From an uncultured Clostridia bacterium (GTDB taxonomy: Bacteria > Bacillota > Clostridia > TANB77 > CAG-508): a stretch of DNA of 34,281 nucleotides. The notes under the pieces are model-generated. The model worked only from the letters and a program-made list of their open reading frames with translations. It searched no databases and was not told the origin of the DNA. Below are positions 1 through 10,775 of this stretch, piece by piece (the first letter of the stretch is position 1; each line of letters opens with the position of its first letter). A program made the position numbers and the translations under genes. The DNA lies in the NCBI GenBank assembly GCA_947627415.1, contig CANQVU010000013.1, positions 1 through 34,281 on the forward strand, given 5' to 3'.

Positions 1-143
1 TTTTGGTTTTTAAACATTATATCACATTGGTATTTCCTTTTTTAATTTACTGTGACATATCTATTGTAAATGAATATTTTTATAATTTTTTATGTTAAAA
101 ATCAGAAATTTTATCTTGACATTTTTTTGTAATCTTCTTATAC

Positions 144-539
144 CTAATTTTTATTTACTCCTATTATTCCTCCTACGGCTCCGGCAATTATTGCTCCTAT
201 TATCATTATTATTGATTTTAAGTTTAATGCAAAATTTCCTTCTATTATACTTGATAGAATATATATAAAACCAATATATATTAATCCAACTAATATTCCG
301 TTAATTATTCCATTTTTCTTTACTGTTGACATACATATGCTACTTCCTATTAATATGCTAATTACTGTTATAATTATTGTTACTGTTGGTATGGTACTTT
401 CTGCTATACTAGTATAAGTTAAAAGACTTGCAAATATTACTAATGCTATCAAAGTTATAATTATTGAAATTATACTTCCTTTTATGATTTTTTTTATATT
501 GTCTCCACTTCCGCTCAAATTCTCAGATAATTTTACCAT
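144..539 (-). CDS. Small multi-pass membrane protein, resembles TIGR04086 family
   Basis: Intact 131-aa ORF, four hydrophobic segments, GSIISIIITLIALVIFASLLTYT N-terminal region. Confidence 0.6.
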   Translation of the reverse strand: MVKLSENLSGSGDNIKKIIKGSIISIIITLIALVIFASLLTYTSIAESTIPTVTIIITVISILIGSSICMSTVKKNGIINGILVGLIYIGFIYILSSIIEGNFALNLKSIIMIIGAIIAGAVGGIIGVNKN

Positions 540-540
540 T

Positions 541-592
541 AAAAAAACCTCCTATAACTACTTAATTGTATGTAGTATAAGAGGTTTTTAGA
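541..592 (-). terminator. Probable intrinsic terminator downstream of the flavodoxin-like gene
   Basis: Inverted repeat AAAAACCTC...GAGGTTTTT between 602..1147 and 144..539. Confidence 0.6.
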
Positions 593-601
593 ACATCGTT
601 T

Positions 602-1147
602 TTAGTTTTCTATCTTTTTCCTTAATTCTTCTATAATATCTTTATAATTTTTGTATTTTTTCGTTATATCATCTATTAACGATATATCTCCACTAGAAAA
701 ATTTTTTAAAAATATCACTTCAAACTCCATAAATTCGCTAATTCCCTCAAAGTATTCTTTTATATTATTAGCTATTTCTTCATTTTCATCTTCTTCCATT
801 TGTCCAACAGTTATTATATAAATTTTTTTCCCTTTTAATATATTTTCACGAAAAGTAAAAGGATTTAATCTATCTATTACATTTTTTAGAATACCAGTTA
901 TATGATTCATATATATAGGTGTTACTATTATTACTTTGTCAGTATACAATAAATACTTATAAATTTCTTGCATATCATCATTTAAAACGCAATATTTTTC
1001 TAATATATTTATACATTTATTGCATCCCAGACAAAATCTAATGTTTTTGTCTGCTAAAGATATTAACATATCTTCATCTTTTTTTAAATCATTACATATT
1101 CTATAGCAGTTTCTTTTTCTATTACTACCACTTATATATAAATTCAT
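602..1147 (-). CDS. NAD(P)H-dependent FMN reductase / flavodoxin-like protein
   Basis: N-terminal SGSNRKRN, CLGCNKC, and VTPIYMNHITGILKNVIDR motifs of the flavodoxin-fold reductase family. Confidence 0.7.
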   Translation of the reverse strand: MNLYISGSNRKRNCYRICNDLKKDEDMLISLADKNIRFCLGCNKCINILEKYCVLNDDMQEIYKYLLYTDKVIIVTPIYMNHITGILKNVIDRLNPFTFRENILKGKKIYIITVGQMEEDENEEIANNIKEYFEGISEFMEFEVIFLKNFSSGDISLIDDITKKYKNYKDIIEELRKKIEN

Positions 1148-3798
1148 TATTTGTCTCCCTTCAACCCATTTATTCTCTCATCAATTGATGCAATTATTTC
1201 ATTAAACTTTACTTGTTTTGCTTTTTCTTCTTCTACTTTGCTTGCTGGTGCTTTTGCAATAAATCCTGGATTTGATAACATTTTATCTGTTTTTTCTTTT
1301 TCAATTAATACTTTTGCCTTTTCTTTTTCTAGTCTTTCTATTTCTTCTTTAATGTCTACTAAATCTTCAAAAGGCATAAATACTTCTAATCCTTTTGCAA
1401 CTACATTTATTGCATTTTGTGGAATATTTTCTTTTGTTTCTTGTACTTTAATTTCATCACTAAAGCCTAACTTCTTTAAGAATTCTTCTGATTCTTTTAT
1501 AACTTTCTCAAATTCTTTAGTTACAAATATTAGTTTAGATTTTTTAGATGGATGTACATTCATTGTTGCTCTTACATTTCTTATTCCTGTAATTATTTCT
1601 TTTAATACTTCTACTTTTTCTTCTTCGTCTTTAAATTCTAATTTTTTATCATACTCAGGATATTTTGATATCATTATACTTTCATCATTATTATATAATT
1701 CTTTATATATCTTTTCAGTAACAAATGGCATAAATGGATGTAAAAGTTTTAAAGAATCTGATAACACCCTATTTAAAACATATTGAGCTGTTTTTCTAGT
1801 TTTGCTCTCTTTGTTGTATAGTCTTGGTTTTACAATTTCAATATACCAATCACAAAACTCATTCCAAATAAATCCATAAATTTTATCTAAAGCCACACCT
1901 AAATCATAGTTATCCATATTTACTTTTATTTCTGCTATTAGTGTATTTAATTTAGATAATATCCATTTATCTTCTACCATAAAGTTTATATTACTGCTGT
2001 CATTATTATAATCTTCTAAATTCATAAGTACAAATTTTGCCGCATTCCATACTTTATTTGCAAAATTTGATGCTGCCTCTAGCTTTTCTGGCATAAATCT
2101 CATATCATTTCCGCTCGACGTACCAGATATTAAAGAAAATCTTAAAGCATCTGATGAATATTTTTCTATTATCTCTAATGGGTCTATTCCATTTCCTAAG
2201 GATTTGGACATTTTTCTTCCTTGGCTATCTCTTACAATACCATGAATAAATACATCTTTAAATGGAACTTCTCCTGTTTGTTCTAAGGCAGAGAACATCA
2301 TTCTTACAACCCAGAAGAATATAATATCATAACCTGTAACCAATGTATTTGTAGGATAAAAGGTCTTAAAATCTTTTGTATCATCTGGCCAACCAAGTGT
2401 TGAAAATGGCCATAATGCACTACTAAACCAAGTATCTAAAGTGTCTGGATCTTGAGTAAGATTTATACCTCCACATTTTTCACATTTTTCTGGCTTTTCT
2501 GTATCAACATTAATATGCCCACACTCATCACAATAATATGCTGGTATTTGATGACCCCACCATATTTGACGAGATATACACCAATCTTGTATGTTTTCAA
2601 GCCAATTAAAATATGTTTTTTCAAATTTTTGTGGTACAAATCTTGTATCTCCCTTTTTCACTGCCTCTATTGCGGGTTTTGCAAGTTCCTTCATTGCGAC
2701 AAACCATTGATCTGAAATTTTTGGTTCTATTGTACTTTTGCATCTGTCGTGTTTACCAACATTATGAGTATAATCTTCTATTTTCACTAAATTTCCAAGT
2801 TCTTTTAATTTATCTACTATTTTTTCTCTTGCAGTATACATATCTAGTCCTTTATATTCTGGAACTAAATCATTCATCTTGAAGTCTTCATCAAATACTT
2901 CAATTATTTCTAAGTTGTGAGAAAGACCTGCTTGATAATCATTTGGGTCATGTGCAGGTGTGATCTTAACACATCCAGTACCAAATTCCATTTCTACAAA
3001 TTCATCTGCAATAATCGGAATTTCTTTATTCATTATAGGAAGTATACATTTTTTGCCTACTAAATCTTTATATCTTTCATCATCTGGATGAACAGCAACT
3101 GCTGTATCTCCAAGCATTGTCTCTGGTCTTGTTGTTGCAACTGTTAAATATCTATCTTCCCCTACAACTTTATATTTAATATGCCATAAATGTGTAGGTT
3201 CTTCTTCGTACTCTACTTCTGCATCTGAAATTGATGTATTACAACATGGACACCAGTTTATCATCCTTTTACCTTTATATATAAGTCCTTTATCGTATAG
3301 TTTTTTAAATACTGTTAAGACTGCTTTTGATAATCCCTCATCCATTGTAAATCTTGAGCGAGTCCAGTCTGCACTGCAACCTAATCTTTTTTGTTGTTTT
3401 ACAATTGTTCCTCCATATTCTTTGGTCCACTCCCACGCTCTTTCTAGAAATTTCTCTCTTCCTAAATCCCATTTTGTTATTCCTTCTTCTTTAAGCTTAT
3501 CTACGATCTTTACTTCTGTTGAAATAGCAGCATGGTCTGTTCCAGGAAGCCATAAAGTATTAAAACCTTGCATTCTTTTATATCTAATTAAAATATCTTG
3601 AAGAGTTCCATCTAAAGCATGACCCATGTGAAGTTTTCCTGTTACATTTGGAGGTGGCATCATTATGCAATAACTCTCCTTTGTTTTATCCATACTTGGT
3701 TTAAAATATCCATTTTTCTCCCAAGCTTCATAAATTTCTTCTTCAAAGCTCTTAGGTTCATATTTACCTTCTAAATTATGCTTACAATTTTCACACAT
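1147..3798 (-). CDS. valS: Valyl-tRNA synthetase
   Basis: PPPNVTGKLHMGHAL, WLPGTDHAAIST, KMSKSLGNGIDP motifs; full-length 883 aa. Confidence 0.98.
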   Translation of the reverse strand: MCENCKHNLEGKYEPKSFEEEIYEAWEKNGYFKPSMDKTKESYCIMMPPPNVTGKLHMGHALDGTLQDILIRYKRMQGFNTLWLPGTDHAAISTEVKIVDKLKEEGITKWDLGREKFLERAWEWTKEYGGTIVKQQKRLGCSADWTRSRFTMDEGLSKAVLTVFKKLYDKGLIYKGKRMINWCPCCNTSISDAEVEYEEEPTHLWHIKYKVVGEDRYLTVATTRPETMLGDTAVAVHPDDERYKDLVGKKCILPIMNKEIPIIADEFVEMEFGTGCVKITPAHDPNDYQAGLSHNLEIIEVFDEDFKMNDLVPEYKGLDMYTAREKIVDKLKELGNLVKIEDYTHNVGKHDRCKSTIEPKISDQWFVAMKELAKPAIEAVKKGDTRFVPQKFEKTYFNWLENIQDWCISRQIWWGHQIPAYYCDECGHINVDTEKPEKCEKCGGINLTQDPDTLDTWFSSALWPFSTLGWPDDTKDFKTFYPTNTLVTGYDIIFFWVVRMMFSALEQTGEVPFKDVFIHGIVRDSQGRKMSKSLGNGIDPLEIIEKYSSDALRFSLISGTSSGNDMRFMPEKLEAASNFANKVWNAAKFVLMNLEDYNNDSSNINFMVEDKWILSKLNTLIAEIKVNMDNYDLGVALDKIYGFIWNEFCDWYIEIVKPRLYNKESKTRKTAQYVLNRVLSDSLKLLHPFMPFVTEKIYKELYNNDESIMISKYPEYDKKLEFKDEEEKVEVLKEIITGIRNVRATMNVHPSKKSKLIFVTKEFEKVIKESEEFLKKLGFSDEIKVQETKENIPQNAINVVAKGLEVFMPFEDLVDIKEEIERLEKEKAKVLIEKEKTDKMLSNPGFIAKAPASKVEEEKAKQVKFNEIIASIDERINGLKGDK

Positions 3799-3821
3799 AT
3801 CTTCTCTCCCCTTTTTTCTTT

Positions 3822-3945
3822 TTTTGGACGGACTAGATTTAGTCTTTTATCTTTTTTCCTTTTTTGGACGGACTAGATTTAGCCTTTTTCTTTCTTAATT
3901 TTTTGATTAAAAACTCCAAATCTAGTCCGTCCAAAAAAGGAAAAA
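3822..3945. repeat. GGACGGACTAGATTTAG palindromic repeat cluster (two direct copies plus one inverted copy)
   Basis: ttttttggacggactagatttag twice, then ccaaatctagtccgtccaaaaaagg; the same palindrome occurs at 12937-13010. Confidence 0.8.
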
Positions 3946-4185
3946 AATAAATCGTCCTTAACATAGGACGATTTTTACCGTGGTACCACCTAATTTATAT
4001 AAATTAAAATTTATACATCTCTAATATCTTTAACGCAGATTGTGCGGATTACTCTACTGCTTTTCAAATAATCAACTCCAAAGCTACCTTCAGATTTTCT
4101 TTCCTTTAGAAGCTCTCAGCCGGTGACTTCTATTCTCTTTAAAGTAGTTTAAATCTTACTCCTCTTTTTCACAGTTTTTCAATAT
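3946..4185 (-). promoter_or_regulatory. T-box leader controlling valS
   Basis: Minus strand reads TAGGTGGTACCACGGTAAAAATCGTCCTATGTTAAGGACGATTT (T-box sequence plus terminator helix), with upstream GAGAATAGAAGTCACCGGCTGAGAGCTTCT and CTGAAGGTAGC stem I elements. Confidence 0.9.
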
Positions 4186-4229
4186 GCTATATATTTTAAC
4201 ATATTTGTTTTAAAAAATCAATAATTTTT

Positions 4230-4415
4230 TCACATATTACAATACACTAATATCATTCCAATTATACTAAATAAAAATCCTATTAACTTTAATCCTAGTG
4301 TAGCATCATTTTGGTCTCCAAATCCAAACATTTTCTTTGTTATTGGTCTTGCATCATATATTAGTATTACTCCAAACATTACTAAAATTATTCCTAATAC
4401 AAATAAAAAATTCAT
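4230..4415 (-). CDS. Small membrane protein, function unknown
   Basis: 61-aa ORF with two TM segments, intact. Confidence 0.55.
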   Translation of the reverse strand: MNFLFVLGIILVMFGVILIYDARPITKKMFGFGDQNDATLGLKLIGFLFSIIGMILVYCNM

Positions 4416-4434
4416 TGTTTCACATCCTTTTATT

Positions 4435-5451
4435 TTAAATATATGTACAAAGTATTGCTTCTAATCCTATATTTATATCTATTAATCCAGATTTATAATT
4501 CTTATCTAAGTTTATTAATTCTTCTAAAATTTTTCTTAATTCATTTGTTTTAAAATATCCCGCTTGTCTTTTATATTTAGATACTAAAAATGTTTGATTT
4601 GGTTTTAATTTTAATACAGATAATACATCTCTATTTTTTTCAATACATATTTTAGTTAGATATATTTTTTTAAAATTGTTATATAAAGTTATTAATATCT
4701 TTTGTACTGGCTCTTTATTATATATTAATTCTTTTAGTATTTCCATAGCTTTAGATATATCTTTTTTACCTAATTCATCTGTTAAATCAAATATTCTTGC
4801 CTCAAACTCTTTTGTTGCAAGCTTTTCTACTGATTCTTTTGTTATAGTTCCACCTTTACCCGCATATTCAATAAGTTTTCTAATTTCATTTATTAAATTC
4901 TGCATATTTGTTCCAGATGTTTCTATAAGTAAATCTAAAGTTCTTTCATCTACATTTACTTCATAAGCACTGCAAATAGCCTTTAATCTTCTTTTTATAT
5001 CTATTGGTTTTAATCTTTCAAAATTGCAAACTATACCATTTTCTTCTATTACTTTTGTAAGTTCACATTTTGAAACATCTTCTTCAATAAATATTAATAC
5101 TGTAGTGTCTTTTATTATGTTCAAATTTTGTTTTATATAATCTGCTACCTTTTTTTGTAGATCATTATTTGTTTTTAAATTTGATTTTCTTTCTTTTCTT
5201 AATAATCCTGCATTTTTTATAATTATTAATTTTTTATCAAATCCAAAAGATGGAGTCTCTATATCTGATACTAGATTATTAGCATTTGTTTCATCTATTT
5301 GAATATAGTTTATGCCTAATATTAATTCTCCAAATAGTTTTTTTATTTTCTTTACGGCATTTTCTAACAGATACAATTCCTCGCCATAGAAAAGATATAT
5401 ACTATTTAATTTCCCTTGCTTTAGGTCTTTTTCTAAAATATCTAATGTCAT
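4435..5451 (-). CDS. holA: DNA polymerase III subunit delta
   Basis: N-terminal IYLFYGEELYLLENAVKKIK, FGFDKKLIIIKNAG, and C-terminal GLIDINIGLEAILC. Confidence 0.9.
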   Translation of the reverse strand: MTLDILEKDLKQGKLNSIYLFYGEELYLLENAVKKIKKLFGELILGINYIQIDETNANNLVSDIETPSFGFDKKLIIIKNAGLLRKERKSNLKTNNDLQKKVADYIKQNLNIIKDTTVLIFIEEDVSKCELTKVIEENGIVCNFERLKPIDIKRRLKAICSAYEVNVDERTLDLLIETSGTNMQNLINEIRKLIEYAGKGGTITKESVEKLATKEFEARIFDLTDELGKKDISKAMEILKELIYNKEPVQKILITLYNNFKKIYLTKICIEKNRDVLSVLKLKPNQTFLVSKYKRQAGYFKTNELRKILEELINLDKNYKSGLIDINIGLEAILCTYI

Positions 5452-5484
5452 TCTTTTCTCCTTAATAAGATAAATTGTTGTTTG

Positions 5485-5785
5485 AGCGTCCGGACGTGAG
5501 GAAAAAATTTATTTCGCAGAAATGGAATTTTTTCCTCCGTCCTAGCGAATTAGTATAAGGTAATTTTAATATTTTATCAATATTAACATCTCTATATGTT
5601 TATTTTCTCATGGGTCGCCGAGGGCGGCGACCCCTACAATTTTTGCATTTAATTTGTTGATCTGCTTCTTCTGGGCGGACACAAGGCCCGCCCCTACAAC
5701 GTTTGCAATAGATTTAATCGTCTGAAAATTCAGGGCAGTCCTCTTTTTCCCCTTTGGGAAAAAAGAGAGACAGTCCCTAGAATTT
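5485..5785. repeat. Intergenic island of several GC-rich palindromes
   Basis: GGACGTGAGGAAAAAATT...AATTTTTTCCTCCGTCC; GGGTCGCCGAGGGCGGCGACCC CTACA; GGGCGGACACAAGGCCCGCCCCTACA; GGGCAGTCCTCTTTTTCCC...GGGAAAAAAGAGAGACAGTCCC. Confidence 0.75.
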
Positions 5786-5796
5786 CCTCACACAAA

Positions 5797-6283
5797 TTAC
5801 AATTTTTCTGAGAATTTGCATGAATGTGCATGGCAGATTGCTGCTGCCATACTGTCTGTTGTGTCATCTAATTTTGGCAGATTTTCAACATTTAATATTG
5901 TTTTTACCATTTTTTGTACTTGTATTTTATCTGCTCTTCCATATCCTGTTACTGCTTGTTTTATTTGAAGTGGTGTGTATTCAAATGTTGGTACATTGTT
6001 TTTACATCCTACTATTAAAACAACACCTCTTGCTTGTGCAACATTTATTGCTGTTTTTGCATTGTTATTAAAAAATAGTTCTTCTACTGATATTGCGTCT
6101 GGTTTGTACTTATCTATAAGCATTGTCAAATCATCATATATTTTTGTAAGCCTTAGTGGAAATGATACTCCTGCTTTTGTTGTAACTGCTCCGTGCTTCT
6201 ATTAATTTAAATTTATTTCCTTGATAATCAATTATACTATATCCTGTTATTGCAAATCCTGGATCAATTCCTAATATTCTCAT
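5797..6283 (-). CDS. ruvC: Holliday junction resolvase RuvC, reconstructed with one +1 frameshift: complement(join(5797..6195,6197..6283))
   Basis: [30 protein letters not shown][C][41 protein letters not shown]...; frames join at GCA-CGG-A. Confidence 0.9.
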
Positions 6284-6947
6284 CTTCTACCTCTTCTTTA
6301 TTTCCTTTTCTTAATAAATATATTGGTAACATAACTAAATTTGTATATATTAAAATTTTTATCCAAAATACTAATAATACAGAAATATCTTCAAACATAT
6401 ATTTAATCTCATAGTTATCATTTATTCCACTTATTAAGTTTGATATTAAACTTATTATAAAAAGAAGTGTTTCAGGTATAGAATCTATAAGTATGGTATT
6501 CTTTATTTTTTCTGTTTTTATAAAGCAACTTAATATCATTTTTGATATTGTAAATATTATAAAAGCATTAAATATACTTATAGTATCTAGTACAGCCAAG
6601 TCAGAATAATATTTGTTTCTAATATAATATCTCGATAAAACAGCCCCTATAATTACAGCAGTAAGTATTAAAATATATACACTTTTTATAGTATTATTTT
6701 TCTTATATTTAATTAATATTAAAAAAAGTCCTACTAATACAATTATACTTATTGCAAAAGCATTATAAATATAGTCAATATATTTTCCCTGCAATTCAGC
6801 ATTTCTATGCTGTTCCTGATGCTGTTGTTCATATTCATAAAAAACGTCACCTAAATTATTAGCATAAACATTGTTATGACAAAATGTTAATATACAAATA
6901 ATTATTATAATTACTAATGTAATTTTTTTAGTATATTTATGTTTCAT
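6264..6947 (-). CDS. Multi-pass membrane protein, unknown
   Basis: 227-aa ORF with signal/TM segments; 3' end overlaps the ruvC start. Confidence 0.6.
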   Translation of the reverse strand: MKHKYTKKITLVIIIIICILTFCHNNVYANNLGDVFYEYEQQHQEQHRNAELQGKYIDYIYNAFAISIIVLVGLFLILIKYKKNNTIKSVYILILTAVIIGAVLSRYYIRNKYYSDLAVLDTISIFNAFIIFTISKMILSCFIKTEKIKNTILIDSIPETLLFIISLISNLISGINDNYEIKYMFEDISVLLVFWIKILIYTNLVMLPIYLLRKGNKEEVEDENIRN

Positions 6948-7018
6948 TTTGTTGCTCCTTCCAAAAATCTATCAATTGATTATAGATTATCTAACGGTTC
7001 AGGACAGTCCTCTAGAAC

Positions 7019-9070
7019 CTATTTTTTCCAATAGTCTATTATTATTCTAAATACCTCTGCTACGCTCCAAGCCTGTGCCATTGTCCCCTTAGGTAAATAT
7101 GGCGTTTTTGAATCGTATATTTCTGAAATACTACCTATTGTACCTCTTTCAAACATTTCTTTTATAAAAGTTTTTCTTGTAGCTTCAATAAACTTTTGTC
7201 TTTTTTCTTTTAACTCTTTCTTTTTAATTCTATCTTTTTCAAATCTAATTTTGTTATTAATTGTATCATAATATAATCCTAAAAGCCATGGCCATGTTAT
7301 GCCTTGATGATAACTTGAATCTCTTTTAAAGCTATCTCCTTCATAAACATCAATATAACCTTTTTCACCTTTTGCAAGTGTTTTTAATCCATATTTATTA
7401 AGTAGTTTTTTAGTTACTGTTTCAAACATTTCCTCAGCTATTTTACCATTTGGATCTAGAATAGGATGGCTAAGTGATGTTGCAAATAATTGATTTGGTC
7501 TTGTTTTATTATCTCCTATTACATCATATAGACATTTCTTCTTTTTGTTATAGAATTTATTTTCAAAAGATTTTTTGCATTTATTTGCTAACTCCTCATA
7601 TATTTTGGCTTGTTTCTTTTTTCCAAATTTATTACTTAATTCTTGCATAATTTTTAAGCTATTATACCACATTGAATTTACTTCAACTGTTTTTCCATTT
7701 CTTGGAGTAAAAGCATAATTTCCATATTTTGCATCCATCCATGTATTTTGAGTATCTTCTGTTCCTGATGAAATTAGTCCATCATCATCTAAAAATATAT
7801 TATTATCATCTAAGTCAATTCCCCTTGTATAATTATCTATTATTATTACTAATTTATCATATATATTATCTTTGATAAATTTATAATCTTCTGTATATTC
7901 TAAATATTTATACACTGCTTCAAATAATAGAAGAGAACTATCTACACTATTATACAGTGGTCTATTATCATATCCAGAATAGCCATTTGGAACTAGTCCA
8001 AATTTTATATCTCTTATTGTTGTAAGTAGCACTTCTTTTGCAATGTCAAATCTTCTAGTAGCTAAAAGGAGCCCTTCAAATGAAATCAAGCTGTCTCTTC
8101 CCCAATCTAAAAACCAGGGATATCCTGCAATAATTGTATGTAGTGCAAAGCTTGGTCTATATACTATGAAATTATCTGTTGCAATACAAAAATCTCTTAA
8201 TAAATTCCTGTTTTTTATTCCTTCTTTGGATAGCTTTTCAATATCTTGTTTTTCTTCTAATAGTCCTGTTTTATACATTAATTCGTTTATTCTGATAATT
8301 TCTTTGTTTATTACTTTTTTTACATTTATTTCTTCTATGTTTTCTTCTAATGAACATACAAATTCTATTTCTTTTTGCGAATTTGTAGGAACATTTATTT
8401 CATATCTTCCTGGAACAACTAAGTTTTCTTCTGGAAAAAATCCTATCTTTTCTTCTTCTAAATAATACATATTTTTAAATGTATCATCATGATGTTCAAT
8501 ATAGTTTCCATCTGACATATGCATATATATTGGATTATTTGAATTAGTATCTATTTCTATTTTAACTTTTTTGTTTTTTATATTTTGCTTTAATGCAAAC
8601 TCATGATTCGTAGTCATTGTATGAAAATCTCTAAAATTAATTACAGGAGATAAAGTAAATTTTATTTCATTTTCTGAATTATCTATTTTATATAATATGC
8701 ATACTGTGTTTTTTCCATATTCCATACATATTAATTTTTTTATAGTAATCCCTTTTATTTTATATGTAAAAATTGGTATATACTCTTTTTCAAATTCTGT
8801 TTGATATTTAAATCCTTCAGATATATAATTTCTACACATATTAGAGTATAAATTATAGCTTGTACCGTTTATCTCTAATGACTCATCTAATTTAGAGAGT
8901 ATAAGGTGTCTTCTTGCAGGAGGTGTAAGAGGTGCAACTAATAAACCGTGGTATTTTCTTGTATTAATTCCAAATATAGTAGATGCACTGTATCCACCTA
9001 TTCCATTTGTTATAATCCATTCTTTATCTATTCCATCATTTAATGGTAAATTTTTTGTTGTTATTTTCAT
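7019..9070 (-). CDS. Amylo-alpha-1,6-glucosidase / glycogen debranching enzyme family
   Basis: EWIITNGIGGYSASTIFGINTRKYHGLLVAP, AGYPWFLDWGRDSLISFEGLLLATRR, HQGITWPWLLG motifs. Confidence 0.9.
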   Translation of the reverse strand: MKITTKNLPLNDGIDKEWIITNGIGGYSASTIFGINTRKYHGLLVAPLTPPARRHLILSKLDESLEINGTSYNLYSNMCRNYISEGFKYQTEFEKEYIPIFTYKIKGITIKKLICMEYGKNTVCILYKIDNSENEIKFTLSPVINFRDFHTMTTNHEFALKQNIKNKKVKIEIDTNSNNPIYMHMSDGNYIEHHDDTFKNMYYLEEEKIGFFPEENLVVPGRYEINVPTNSQKEIEFVCSLEENIEEINVKKVINKEIIRINELMYKTGLLEEKQDIEKLSKEGIKNRNLLRDFCIATDNFIVYRPSFALHTIIAGYPWFLDWGRDSLISFEGLLLATRRFDIAKEVLLTTIRDIKFGLVPNGYSGYDNRPLYNSVDSSLLLFEAVYKYLEYTEDYKFIKDNIYDKLVIIIDNYTRGIDLDDNNIFLDDDGLISSGTEDTQNTWMDAKYGNYAFTPRNGKTVEVNSMWYNSLKIMQELSNKFGKKKQAKIYEELANKCKKSFENKFYNKKKKCLYDVIGDNKTRPNQLFATSLSHPILDPNGKIAEEMFETVTKKLLNKYGLKTLAKGEKGYIDVYEGDSFKRDSSYHQGITWPWLLGLYYDTINNKIRFEKDRIKKKELKEKRQKFIEATRKTFIKEMFERGTIGSISEIYDSKTPYLPKGTMAQAWSVAEVFRIIIDYWKK

Positions 9071-9177
9071 TCGTATTCTCCTAAAAAATTACTTTTGCTA
9101 AGATTTTTCTTTGTTCCCTTGGAGACAGTTTCTGGAATTTTATTGCATAAAATTCAGAACGATCCCTCATTTGCAAT

Positions 9178-10773
9178 TTATTTTTTTTCTTTTTTGCTAT
9201 ATGTTTCTTTCAAAAATTTTTCTTTTTCCTTTTGTTCTTCTTCATCTATCATTTTTTTTGCTTTTTCATGTATTCTTATATTCTCTAGTCTTGTTTTTTC
9301 ACTTTCTTTTATTGATTCAATTCTTTCTTTATACTTGTTACTAAACTTACTTGTTCTTTTTATTACTTCATCATCTTTCTTTTCTTTTTTGTTTTCTTTA
9401 AATCTCTTAGCCTCTTTCTTTGCTGTTTTAGCTTTTTTGTTTTCTTCCTTTAATCTTGAATTTAGTAATACATATTGTTCATCATTATGTTTATCTTTAA
9501 ATCTTAAATCACCACAAATTAATTCTATAATTAATTTTGCGGTTTTATCAGGATCATGTCTTATATAGTTTCCTTCTGCTGTAGCAAGTTCACCTTTTAT
9601 TAATTTTATTCCCCTATTTCTAATATTTGAAGTGTCTATATTTACAACATCTGATCCCATTAAATTGTATTTTCTTATATATTCAGGTACAATTTCACCT
9701 ACATCTGATATGCAAAAATCAATTACTCCTTCTCCGCTATGCTCTAATATACTGTTTATGTGATCAGACACATCATAATCATCAGTTTGTCCTGGTTCTG
9801 TCATAATATTTGATATATATATTTTTAACGCTTTACTTTCTCTTATTGTTTTTGCTACATTTTTTATAAGAAGATTTGGTATAACATTAGTATAAAGACT
9901 TCCTGGTCCAATAATTATTGCATCTGCATTTTTTATTGCTTCTAATACACCTGGAGCAGTTCTACAATTTGATGGATTTATATATACTCTATTAATTTTT
10001 GTTACTTTGCTAGATACTATTTCTGCTATTTTACTTTTATCTGTAACTACTGTTCCATCTTGCAATTCTGCACATATATTCATTTCATCCAATGTTACTG
10101 GAAGAACTTTACCAACCATAGATAATATATTACTGCTTTTTTCAATACTACTTGTAAAATCTCCATATATTTTTTGCATTACATAAAGGTATATATCTCC
10201 AAAACTTAAGTTCTTAAGTTTTCCATCTGTAAATGTATAATTCATTAAATCATCCATACCTTCTGTATTTGGTGAAAGCGCTACGATACTACTTTTTATA
10301 TCATCTACTGGATTTAATTTTAATTCTTTAATAGATGCATTAGATGGCCTTCCATATGCAGATACTGGAACTATTGCAGTTAAATTACTTGTATAGTTTT
10401 TTAGTCCTTTTAGAATATTATTTATTCCATTTCCACCACCGATAACAACAATGTTAGGGCCTTTCTCATATATAGGATTTTTTGAAACTAATTTTTTTAG
10501 TTCTGTATTATTATCTGAAGCATCTACATTTACACTGTTTTTTTCTATTAATATTTCTAGATTTCTTCTTTGAATATATACAATTCCAAGTATAAAACAA
10601 GTAAAGCCTACAACAAATGTTATGACTATTTGAAGTAAGTCTCCAATTTCTAATTTTTCAGACGATAACATTTTTGAAAATCCAAAACAAGTTAGTACTA
10701 TGCCAATTAGTATTAAAAACATCCATCTTTTTATTTTTGTACTATTTTTAAACCAATTAAAAAAATTTTTCAT
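9178..10773 (-). CDS. yvcK: YvcK-type gluconeogenesis factor (CofD-like) with N-terminal TM segments and charged C-terminal tail
   Basis: VVIGGGNGINNILKGLKNYTSNLTAIV, IIGPGSLYTNVIPNLL, MTEPGQTDDYDVSDHINSI. Confidence 0.9.
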   Translation of the reverse strand: MKNFFNWFKNSTKIKRWMFLILIGIVLTCFGFSKMLSSEKLEIGDLLQIVITFVVGFTCFILGIVYIQRRNLEILIEKNSVNVDASDNNTELKKLVSKNPIYEKGPNIVVIGGGNGINNILKGLKNYTSNLTAIVPVSAYGRPSNASIKELKLNPVDDIKSSIVALSPNTEGMDDLMNYTFTDGKLKNLSFGDIYLYVMQKIYGDFTSSIEKSSNILSMVGKVLPVTLDEMNICAELQDGTVVTDKSKIAEIVSSKVTKINRVYINPSNCRTAPGVLEAIKNADAIIIGPGSLYTNVIPNLLIKNVAKTIRESKALKIYISNIMTEPGQTDDYDVSDHINSILEHSGEGVIDFCISDVGEIVPEYIRKYNLMGSDVVNIDTSNIRNRGIKLIKGELATAEGNYIRHDPDKTAKLIIELICGDLRFKDKHNDEQYVLLNSRLKEENKKAKTAKKEAKRFKENKKEKKDDEVIKRTSKFSNKYKERIESIKESEKTRLENIRIHEKAKKMIDEEEQKEKEKFLKETYSKKEKK

Positions 10774-10775
10774 TC

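Noticed and set aside
1151-1786. Plus-strand ORF opposite valS and similar antisense ORFs (e.g. 9095..9568, 8043..8465, 27838..28212, 30315..30698)
   Set aside because: Low-complexity S/F/L-rich shadow translations opposite strongly conserved minus-strand genes, in an AT-rich genome.
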